DNA from: a bacterium | GTDB taxonomy: Bacteria; Bacteroidota; Bacteroidia; B-17B0; Aurantibacillaceae | Reading direction: 5' to 3' | DNA length: 6,210 nucleotides | NCBI GenBank assembly: GCA_027364695.1 | Contig: DAHXOV010000192.1 | Coordinates: 1-6,210 of the forward strand | Shown here: in pieces, positions 1 to 5,997 of the stretch | How positions within the stretch are numbered: the first letter of the stretch is position 1 | Layout: every line of letters begins with the position of its first letter | The notes under the pieces: model-generated | What the model was told of the DNA's origin: nothing | Seen by the model: only the letters and a program-made list of their open reading frames with translations | Databases searched by the model: none | Program-made: the position numbers and the translations under genes

Positions 1-31
1 ATATGATATCTTTTTCTTATTTTTGGGCTGT

Positions 32-2062
32 ATGTTTTTTTTATACCCAAATTTTTTATGGTTGCTTTCATTGTTATCTATCCCAATTGTTATTCATTTT
101 TTTAATATAAGAAAATATAAGAAAATATATTTTTCTGATACGCAATTATTAAAGCAAATTATACAAGAATCACAAATAAAAAGTAGGATAAAAGAATACT
201 TTATTTTATTTTCAAGAGTGTTAGCACTTTTATTTTTGGTATTAGCTTTTGCACAACCTACATTAAAAAAAACTAATTCTGCTCTTATTCATAAAAACAG
301 TGAGATAGTCATTTATATTGATAATTCATTTAGTATGGAAAATATCAATCAACATGGAAAATTATTTGAACTGGCAATTGGTAAAGCAAAGGATATTATT
401 CAATCTTTTTCAAAATCCACAAAATTCATTATTCTCACGAATGATGCTAATATATTAAATCAAAAAAAATTATCTCAAAATGAAGCCATTGAAGAACTTT
501 CAAAAATAAAAATATCATCTGTTACTACATCATTATCTGTTTTACTTAATAGAATAAAGACATTTCATTTATCTAGCCCTGTATTATTTTTAATTTCAGA
601 TGCTCAAAAAAATTTTACGGATATTCAAAAATTGAGTGATTTTTCTTTTCCTGTTTATTATCTGTTACTTTATTCTAATGAAAAAAATAATATTTCTATA
701 GATTCAGTATGGATGGATAATCCTGTTGTTTTACCTAATAATCATCAACAATTAAACATCACATTATCTAATCACACCAATGAAAACATTAATGATATTC
801 CTGTAAAACTTGTATTAAATAATGTACAAACTTCTATTATTAATATTTCTATATCCGCCCACCAAAGTATTAAAACGAGCATTTCATTTGTACCTAAAAT
901 TAGTCCTTTTCAATTCGGGAAAATATTTATTAATGATTACCCGATCAGTTTTGACGATGAAATGTATTTTTCTATCAATACCAATACACATTTAAAAGCA
1001 TTACTTATAAATGGCTATCAAAACCCTCTCTCATCAAAATACATCAGAGCTTTCTTTCAAAATGATTCTGTATTTACTTTCGCAGAACAACAGGAAAAAC
1101 AAATTAATTTTTCTGAAATATCTCAACAGGATATTATAATACTAAATGAAATTACAGAATATTCAAGTGGATTAGAAGAACAACTGAAAATAATAAGTCA
1201 GCAAGGAAAAGCCATTATCATTATTCCAATGATACAAAACGGTCAATATGCTTTACCATCTGAATTAAATCAATTTCAATGGAAAACAGATACCATACCA
1301 CAAACTGTGAATGATAATATATTAAAACATCCTTTTTTCTCTCTTGCTTTTGAAAAAATAAATGAGAATTACAACATGCCTAAAGTAAAAGAATCTATTT
1401 CTACTACTTCTAATATCCCCTACGAACCACTGATAGAAATGAATAATAACAAACCATTGTTGTTTAGATATCAAAGTAATAACATTAAATACTTTGTGTT
1501 TAGTTCTACACTTCATCCTGATAAGAATCAAATGGTATTACACTCATTATTTGTACCCATTATGTATCAGTTGTGTTTTACTTCCATTCCAAATATTCCT
1601 GTTTATTATTACAGCGATATATCTGAAAATATAAGAATTCCAAATATTAAATTCACCTCTGATTATTCTCCTAAAATTATTTCTGTCAATCAGGAAGATA
1701 AAAATTTTCAACTAATACCTTTGTTTAATTCCAATACTTTTGCCTCCTACATACATCTCCCATCACAATATCAAATAAAACCAGGGCATTATTATTTACA
1801 ATGGAAAAATAACAACATATTTTCATTGAGTTTTAATTATAATCGTAAAGAATCAGAAATGCTGTTTTACACAGAGCAGGAATTAAAAAACATGGTTCAA
1901 CAACAGGGGTTAAAAAATTTTAATATAAATGATGTGTCCAATATTCCAGCGAAAAAAATTATACAAACAGAAATTAGTGGCACAACATATTGGAAATTAT
2001 GCTTAATTTTAGCCCTGCTATTTTTTTTATTAGAAAGCATTATCATCAGATGGATAAAGTAA
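32..2062 (+). CDS. BatA/vWA-domain membrane protein with large periplasmic region
   Basis: Inner-membrane protein of 676 aa. Residues about 4-25 and 57-74 are two hydrophobic segments separated by a basic stretch (NIRKYKK), the arrangement of the BatA N-terminal double-anchor domain of Bacteroidota. A von Willebrand A domain follows (about 92-215). Its MIDAS metal site looks complete: DNSFS at 97-101, Thr 165/166, and Asp190 in LISDAQ. Residues about 230-305 look like a beta-sandwich, and 322-400 (ALLING...IIIIP) resemble a class I glutamine-amidotransferase-like fold, as in relatives. A last helix lies at about 653-672 with a short basic tail. The ATG at 32 gives the usual family start (M-FFLYPxFLW). 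A TTG at 23 is in frame, and the frame is open to the window edge, so a slightly longer start is not excluded. No Shine-Dalgarno is visible. First of four closely spaced genes. The family role is unclear; metal-dependent protein binding at the envelope is inferred from the vWA site. Bat operon partners (MoxR, BatB-E) are not in view. Confidence 0.88.
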   Translation: MFFLYPNFLWLLSLLSIPIVIHFFNIRKYKKIYFSDTQLLKQIIQESQIKSRIKEYFILFSRVLALLFLVLAFAQPTLKKTNSALIHKNSEIVIYIDNSFSMENINQHGKLFELAIGKAKDIIQSFSKSTKFIILTNDANILNQKKLSQNEAIEELSKIKISSVTTSLSVLLNRIKTFHLSSPVLFLISDAQKNFTDIQKLSDFSFPVYYLLLYSNEKNNISIDSVWMDNPVVLPNNHQQLNITLSNHTNENINDIPVKLVLNNVQTSIINISISAHQSIKTSISFVPKISPFQFGKIFINDYPISFDDEMYFSINTNTHLKALLINGYQNPLSSKYIRAFFQNDSVFTFAEQQEKQINFSEISQQDIIILNEITEYSSGLEEQLKIISQQGKAIIIIPMIQNGQYALPSELNQFQWKTDTIPQTVNDNILKHPFFSLAFEKINENYNMPKVKESISTTSNIPYEPLIEMNNNKPLLFRYQSNNIKYFVFSSTLHPDKNQMVLHSLFVPIMYQLCFTSIPNIPVYYYSDISENIRIPNIKFTSDYSPKIISVNQEDKNFQLIPLFNSNTFASYIHLPSQYQIKPGHYYLQWKNNNIFSLSFNYNRKESEMLFYTEQELKNMVQQQGLKNFNINDVSNIPAKKIIQTEISGTTYWKLCLILALLFFLLESIIIRWIK

Positions 2063-2086
2063 TAAATAAAAAATAAATCATTTACA

Positions 2087-3385
2087 ATGAAACTTATTTT
2101 ACAACAAGCAAAAATTTATGACACTCGTAGCCCATATCATTTGAAGAAAAAAAATATCCTTGTTGAAAGTGGCAGAATCACAAGCATTTCAGATAATATT
2201 CCACCGGATAAAAAAGTTACAGTCATAAAGTCCGATAATCTTTGTGTTTCTCCAGGCTGGATAGATATGCAATCTGTTTTTGGCGAACCTGGATTTGAAC
2301 AAAAAGAAACCCTCACCTCAGGATTGCAATGTGCTGCAGCAGGCGGATTCACGGCTGTATGCTTACACTCCAATACTTATCCACCTGTTCATAATAGACC
2401 AACGGTAGAATTTATCCTTCATCAGAGTAAAGATCATATAGTTAATGTCCTGCCTATTGGCACTATATCTTATCAACAAAAAGGAGAAGAACTTTCCGAA
2501 ATGTATGATATGAAACTTGGCGGTGCCATTGCTTTTTCTGACTATAAAAATGATATTAAAAACACACATCTTTTACTGAGAGCGATGCTATATGCACAAA
2601 ATATTGATGCTTTACTGATCATTCATTGTAATGATTATTATCTTTCTGCTCATGGGCAAATGAATGAAAGCGAAACATCCGCTTATCTTGGCTTGAAAGG
2701 AATACCCTATATCGCAGAAACCATTTATTTGCAAAGAGTCATAGAACTCATGGAATACTACCCAAATACAAGAGTACATATTCCTGTTATTTCCTCTAAA
2801 AAAAGCATAGAACTCATTAAACGGGCTAAAAACAAAGAATTAAAAATAACCTGTGGAACATCCACCAATCACCTGTATTTTAACGATACAGCACTGACTG
2901 AATTTGATACAAACTTCAAACTTACTCCCGTCATTAGAACCGAAGAAGATAGAAAATCCCTCATCAAAGCGGTGCTTAACAGAACAATAGATGTATTGGT
3001 ATCAGACCATCAACCACAAGATGTTGAAAGTAAAAACATAGAATTTGACTTTGCAGAATCAGGAATCATCAATCTTCAAACAGCTTTTCCTGTTGCAAAT
3101 ACTATTTTAGGAGATGAAAATATAAATGTTTTATTAGATGCGTTTGTTTTTCAACCAAGGAAAATTTTACAACTACCTTCAAATTCTATTAAAGAAAATG
3201 AAGCAGCCAATATTACAATTTTTGATAACAAACAAACATTTACATTTACAAAAGAAAAAAATCTTTCTATATCCAACAATTCTCCTTTTTTCAATACAGA
3301 ATTAAAAGGCACAGTAATAGGCATCATCAACAACCACCAACACCTTCTCAATGAAACCACCATTCCTTCGAAATCATTATCATAA
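2087..3385 (+). CDS. Dihydroorotase-like protein (PyrC homologue), probably non-catalytic
   Basis: Full-length (432 aa) cyclic amidohydrolase of the class that includes bacterial PyrC of the multifunctional-complex type. Family landmarks in order: SPGWID at 55-60, EPGFEQKET at 67-75, AAAGGFTAV at 83-91, LGLKGIP at 201-207, NHL at 261-263, SDHQP at 306-310, then the C-terminal urease-like strand region. The active site is degraded. The DxHxH metal motif reads DMQSV (60-64), the Arg of LREPG is Gly66, the later metal-ligand His is Val234 (HIPVISS), and HxED reads HCND. Asp152, His180 and Asp307 remain. Known biology: catalytically dead dihydroorotase homologues (PyrC'/PyrX of Pseudomonas) serve as structural partners of aspartate transcarbamoylase, and Bacteroidota commonly carry such a degenerate copy. 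A structural role with PyrB in pyrimidine synthesis is therefore inferred; a separate active pyrC should exist elsewhere. The ATG lies 24 bases after the preceding stop, in an A-rich leader without Shine-Dalgarno. Automatic annotation will probably call it pyrC; I leave the symbol empty because activity is doubtful. Confidence 0.9.
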   Translation: MKLILQQAKIYDTRSPYHLKKKNILVESGRITSISDNIPPDKKVTVIKSDNLCVSPGWIDMQSVFGEPGFEQKETLTSGLQCAAAGGFTAVCLHSNTYPPVHNRPTVEFILHQSKDHIVNVLPIGTISYQQKGEELSEMYDMKLGGAIAFSDYKNDIKNTHLLLRAMLYAQNIDALLIIHCNDYYLSAHGQMNESETSAYLGLKGIPYIAETIYLQRVIELMEYYPNTRVHIPVISSKKSIELIKRAKNKELKITCGTSTNHLYFNDTALTEFDTNFKLTPVIRTEEDRKSLIKAVLNRTIDVLVSDHQPQDVESKNIEFDFAESGIINLQTAFPVANTILGDENINVLLDAFVFQPRKILQLPSNSIKENEAANITIFDNKQTFTFTKEKNLSISNNSPFFNTELKGTVIGIINNHQHLLNETTIPSKSLS

Positions 3386-3397
3386 AAGTATAAATAT

Positions 3398-3811
3398 ATG
3401 TTCAATATAGAAAATAATTTAATTGTACTTGAATGGACAAGCAGGTGGCTGTTGGCTATTTTATTTTTCTTTCAGGCATACGATAGAATCTTCAGAATAG
3501 GACTAAAAGAAACAACAAATATTGTTTATTACCAGAATACAGAACAAAAACTACCTTTTTTATTAGTAGAAGCAGGTGTTTATATCACATCGTATTTAGA
3601 ACTCATCTGTGGTATATTATTATTCATTGGTCTTTTTCGTGATTGGGCAATCTATTTATTGTGCGTAGATATGATCCTTGCTGCTTTTGGCTTTTCCTAT
3701 CTCAAACCTATGTGGGATATGAAACATTTTTTCCCCCGGTTTATTTTACTCAGCATACAATTATTTTTACCCCCCTTTGCTTATGTAATAGCATTAGAAA
3801 AATTTTTATAG
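3398..3811 (+). CDS. DoxX-like family integral membrane protein
   Basis: Protein of 137 aa with four predicted hydrophobic helices at about 11-31, 53-80, 82-101 and 111-133, which is the size and topology of DoxX/DoxD-like proteins. The N-terminal helix has the W-x-x-R-W-L-L-A...F-x-x-x-Y-D-R pattern, and the loop WDMKHFFPR (106-114) before the last helix resembles Bacteroidota members of the family. There is no cleavable signal peptide. DoxX was named for the small subunit of an archaeal thiosulfate:quinone oxidoreductase, but most bacterial members have no assigned reaction, so no enzymatic role is claimed. It begins 12 bases after the dihydroorotase-like gene and ends 18 bases before the Ig-like gene, so it is probably co-transcribed with both. 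The ATG is preceded by an AT-rich leader without Shine-Dalgarno. Confidence 0.82.
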   Translation: MFNIENNLIVLEWTSRWLLAILFFFQAYDRIFRIGLKETTNIVYYQNTEQKLPFLLVEAGVYITSYLELICGILLFIGLFRDWAIYLLCVDMILAAFGFSYLKPMWDMKHFFPRFILLSIQLFLPPFAYVIALEKFL

Positions 3812-3829
3812 TTCTCATACAATTTAATA

Positions 3830-5455
3830 ATGTTGATCAATATATTTCAAAAAACAAACCTTCAATTATTTCTTACTATCCTACTCGTTTTAATATCTGC
3901 CAAATGCGCGCAAATTGTGCCACTTACGGGCGGACAAAAAGATACCGTTCCTCCAAAACCTGTTTCTGTTTATCCAAACAATTATTCCAAACAATTCAAT
4001 CAAAATAAAATAATATTCACATTCAATGAAAAAATTCAACTGATACAAGCCTACCAAAATATCATCATAACTCCCTCCCTTTCAAAAGAATTGGAATGGA
4101 AGGTAAAAAATAAAACACTTGAACTCCTGCTACCATTAGAAAGACTTCAAGCTAATACTACATATAAAATTGTGTTTAATAAAACAATAGCAGACCTTAC
4201 CGAAAAAAATGTATTAGATAACATAGAATATATATTTAGTACAGGAGATTTTATAGATAGTTTATATGTAAAAGGGAATATCGAAGATGCCTATACATTA
4301 AATCACGAAAAAACTGTTTTAGTAGCACTATATGATTCAAATAAAAATGATTCTATTGTCCTAACAGAAAACCCCGATTACTTTACAAAAACAGATGAAA
4401 ACGGTCATTATATATTGAAAAATTTACCCAACAAATCATTTAAAATATTTGCCATCTCTGACAATAATAACAACCTTCATTACGACCCAATTAAAGAAAA
4501 AATAGGATGGACAGAACAACCAATCATACCTCAAAAAGACAGCATTGTCAATTTACTTGTATCTCAAGAAAAACCTGTCAAAAACCATCTCAAAAAATAT
4601 TACTCACCCAACCCATATCAAATTCATATTATTTATTCTTATCCCGATAAATATTACATACTCAATACCAGTCACTACTTAATGATAGCGAATGACTCTC
4701 TTTATTCCGATACCTGCAAAGTATTTATACATAACATAGATACAGCTACGTTAATGATACAAAATTCCACTCAAACAGATACTTTGAGAGTACCTGTGAA
4801 TACAAGAAAAAAACAAACTCTCAAATGGTCAATAAAAAATCAACTCAATAACCATCAACCCTTCTTTTTACCCATAACACTGGAATCTGATTTTTGGATA
4901 GATAGCAATGAAGTAAAAAATAAATTTATTTTTTATCAAAATCAAGATAGCTTAAATCCAATTAAGAACATACGTACACAAATAAATGCTCACCAAATAA
5001 CCCTTTATTATCCTTTGCAACAGAATAATTCTTATACACTCAAAATACCAATAAAACCAATTGACTTAAATGATAGTAATACATATCAAATATTTCAAAT
5101 AAAAACCAATTCCATAGAAAACTATGCCCAATTAAAAGTAAATATTATATTCCCTGAAAAGAAAAATTATATTGTAGCACTATGCAACACGCAACATAAA
5201 ATCATCTATTCAAAAAATATAAATCTCCCCATTTCTGCATCTAATCAGCAATCCATAGAATTTAAAAACATCATTCCGGATACCTACATCATCAAAATTA
5301 TACAAGATGCAAACCAAAATAATCAATGGGATACACATCAATTTTTATTTTCTCAGCAAAAAAAACAACCATCAGAAAAAATTTATATCTATTCTCAAAC
5401 AATTAAACTCATTAATAATTGGGATATCGTTATAGACTGGAAAACCGTCAAATGA
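3830..5455 (+). CDS. Ig-like domain (Big_5 type) exported protein, probable lipoprotein
   Basis: Protein of 541 aa starting with a hydrophobic export signal (about 11-24) that ends at Cys26, followed by AQIVPLTGGQKDTVPP. This C...TGGxKDxxPP beginning is characteristic of a Bacteroidota family of Ig-like envelope lipoproteins. The lipobox is imperfect: the residue before the cysteine is Lys (SAKC) rather than Gly, Ala or Ser. Residues about 41-138 match the bacterial Ig-like Big_5 pattern (VYPNN...IIFTFNEKI...L...L.ANTTYKIVFNKTIADL...YIFSTG). Residues 146-215 look like a carboxypeptidase-regulatory/transthyretin-like beta domain (DENGHYILKNLP). Two acidic Asn-rich loops, DNNNNLHYD at 211 and DANQNNQWD at 493, end the second and last recognisable domains; the middle (about 250-470) is beta-rich and unassigned. 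Likely outer-membrane or periplasm-facing; no enzymatic residues are recognised. It is the last large gene of the putative operon; its TGA overlaps the ATG of a small ORF (ATGA). Confidence 0.83.
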   Translation: MLINIFQKTNLQLFLTILLVLISAKCAQIVPLTGGQKDTVPPKPVSVYPNNYSKQFNQNKIIFTFNEKIQLIQAYQNIIITPSLSKELEWKVKNKTLELLLPLERLQANTTYKIVFNKTIADLTEKNVLDNIEYIFSTGDFIDSLYVKGNIEDAYTLNHEKTVLVALYDSNKNDSIVLTENPDYFTKTDENGHYILKNLPNKSFKIFAISDNNNNLHYDPIKEKIGWTEQPIIPQKDSIVNLLVSQEKPVKNHLKKYYSPNPYQIHIIYSYPDKYYILNTSHYLMIANDSLYSDTCKVFIHNIDTATLMIQNSTQTDTLRVPVNTRKKQTLKWSIKNQLNNHQPFFLPITLESDFWIDSNEVKNKFIFYQNQDSLNPIKNIRTQINAHQITLYYPLQQNNSYTLKIPIKPIDLNDSNTYQIFQIKTNSIENYAQLKVNIIFPEKKNYIVALCNTQHKIIYSKNINLPISASNQQSIEFKNIIPDTYIIKIIQDANQNNQWDTHQFLFSQQKKQPSEKIYIYSQTIKLINNWDIVIDWKTVK

Positions 5456-5658
5456 TTTTTGTGTACCCCATAAATATCAGTAAAATCAATATACTTAGCA
5501 ATGTATTCAAAACCAGATTACAGACTAATGAATCATCCAGTAAAAATAATTTATATACAATAGTTGATATCAACAATAATGTGTTGAAAAAAAATTTATC
5601 AAAAATTTTATTGTATGAAATAAATTCCTTTACTTTGTACCGAACCTTAAAAACATAA
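5452..5658 (+). CDS. Possible small hypothetical protein (68 aa), unrecognised
   Basis: This ORF starts at an ATG that overlaps the TGA of the Ig-like gene (ATGA, a common translational-coupling arrangement) and stops 4 bases before the histone-like gene. The 68-residue product is rich in Asn, Ser, Lys, Ile and Leu and ends in RTLKT. It has no signal peptide, clear membrane helix or motif that I recognise. In favour of coding: 68 sense codons in such AT-rich DNA is longer than a typical chance frame, and it is packed neatly between its neighbours. Against: no recognisable homology, the promoter proposed for the next gene lies inside its last quarter, and a long antisense frame is open over the same bases. 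An in-frame ATG at 5419 would lengthen it but would overlap the Ig-like gene further. It may simply be intergenic sequence. Confidence 0.28.
   Translation: MIFVYPINISKINILSNVFKTRLQTNESSSKNNLYTIVDINNNVLKKNLSKILLYEINSFTLYRTLKT
5611..5637 (+). promoter_or_regulatory. Putative Bacteroidota-type promoter of the histone-like gene
   Basis: A TTG at 5611-5613 is followed after 16 bases by TTACTTTG (5630-5637), one mismatch from the phylum's TAnnTTTG -7 element; read from 5631 it is TA-n-TTTG with one base fewer. The -33-like TTG and the spacing are close to, but slightly shorter than, the published Bacteroides/Flavobacterium pattern. Transcription would begin around 5642-5646, giving a leader of about 20 bases before the ATG at 5663. 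Inferred from the motif alone. Confidence 0.45.
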
Positions 5659-5662
5659 AAAC

Positions 5663-5767
5663 ATGGCAAAAAAAGTTGCAAAAAAAGCTGCGAAAAAATC
5701 AGCAAAAAAAGTTGCAAAAAAAGCAACAAAAAAAGTTGCAAAAAAAGCAGCTAAAAAGAAAAAATAA
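5663..5767 (+). CDS. Histone H1-like lysine/alanine-rich DNA-binding peptide (34 aa)
   Basis: A very short complete gene: ATG, 33 further codons, TAA. The product is Met followed by eight tetrads of the form A-K-K-x (x = V, A, S, V, A, V, A, K; the sixth begins with Thr) and a final Lys. It has 18 Lys and 10 Ala in 34 residues and no acidic residue, so it is extremely basic. Such composition is typical of bacterial histone H1-like proteins and of the Lys/Ala tails of some HU-type proteins, which bind and compact DNA through charge. Nucleoid binding here is inferred from composition only. It is shorter than most H1-like proteins and has no globular domain, so it resembles a free-standing tail. 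It is bracketed by a promoter-like motif and a strong terminator, which argues that it is expressed. The start is unambiguous: no other in-frame ATG exists, and a stop lies upstream of it. Binding of RNA or polyphosphate would be an alternative. Confidence 0.8.
   Translation: MAKKVAKKAAKKSAKKVAKKATKKVAKKAAKKKK
5666..5761 (+). repeat. 12-base tandem repeat, eight units, inside the histone-like gene
   Basis: Eight consecutive 12-base units of the pattern GCAAAAAAAGnn, with the first seven closely alike and the eighth (GCTAAAAAGAAA) diverged. Each encodes one A-K-K-x tetrad. Six units carry a run of seven A and the third a run of six. Because the unit is a multiple of three, gain or loss of a unit keeps the frame, so copy number could change by slippage without breaking the gene. 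Confidence 0.88.
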
Positions 5768-5788
5768 CACGCGCTCTGATGCAGTGTT

Positions 5789-5823
5789 AAAGCCCTTCCC
5801 AAAAGGAAGGGCTTTTTATTTTT
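5789..5823 (+). terminator. Intrinsic terminator after the histone-like gene
   Basis: AAAGCCCTTCC (5789-5799) pairs perfectly with GGAAGGGCTTT (5805-5815) around a five-base CAAAA loop: an 11-bp stem with a GC-rich core in otherwise AT-rich DNA. It is followed by a T-rich tract (TTTTTATTTTT). It starts 21 bases after the stop of the histone-like gene and should also end read-through from the upstream operon, separating both from mutS. Confidence 0.93.
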
Positions 5824-5880
5824 AAATCGTATAAGACAAAATTCTTCGTTAAGAATCATCTTACATCAATAAAAAATGTG

Positions 5881-5888
5881 TATGTTTG
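5881..5888 (+). promoter_or_regulatory. Putative -7 element of a mutS promoter
   Basis: TATGTTTG matches the Bacteroidota TAnnTTTG -7 consensus exactly, in the region between the terminator and mutS where a promoter is expected. No convincing TTG/TTTG -33 element is seen at the proper distance. Transcription would start near 5893, giving mutS an untranslated leader of about 105 bases. Motif evidence only; short AT-rich matches also arise by chance. Confidence 0.35.
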
Positions 5889-5997
5889 TTCAAAGAAAAA
5901 TATCAATAAATCATGTTCGGTTTAAAGTTTTCTACATCCATAAAATGGACAAGTATAGCAAAACAAAATATTCAAAAAATAAAAAAACAATTTATCC

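Noticed and set aside
3..110. + strand frame from ATG at position 3 as the end of an upstream gene
   Set aside because: It is short and overlaps the BatA anchor coding sequence in another frame; nothing supports it.
3151..3405. Antisense 84-aa frame over the 3' end of the dihydroorotase-like gene
   Set aside because: Opposite to conserved family sequence and without recognisable features; the same applies to 1322-1531, 2137-2373 and 2363-2569.
3643..4008. + strand 121-aa frame across the DoxX/Ig-like junction
   Set aside because: It overlaps the ends of two well-supported genes in another frame, and its sequence shows no family features.
5563..5574. Perfect 12-base palindrome GTTGATATCAAC upstream of the histone-like gene promoter
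   Set aside because: In AT-rich DNA several 12-base perfect palindromes are expected by chance in a window this size; it does not extend further and has no second copy.
5666..5761. CRISPR-like array
   Set aside because: The 12-base units are contiguous with no spacers, keep a reading frame and encode a simple basic peptide.
5766..5788. Hairpin AACAC...GTGTT just after the histone-like gene stop
   Set aside because: Only five pairs plus an interrupted GC pair around a large loop, with no T-tract; the real terminator starts directly after it.
5448..5859. Two antisense frames (5448-5741 and 5647-5859) encoding Phe/Leu-rich or Ala/Phe-rich peptides
   Set aside because: They are the reverse reading of the Lys/Ala tandem repeat and the A-rich DNA before it. 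The second also runs through the terminator. Low-complexity hydrophobic strings are what antisense A-runs give.
5937..5949. Inverted repeat TCCAT-AAA-ATGGA in the mutS leader
   Set aside because: Five AT-rich base pairs and a three-base loop are too weak to propose a function.
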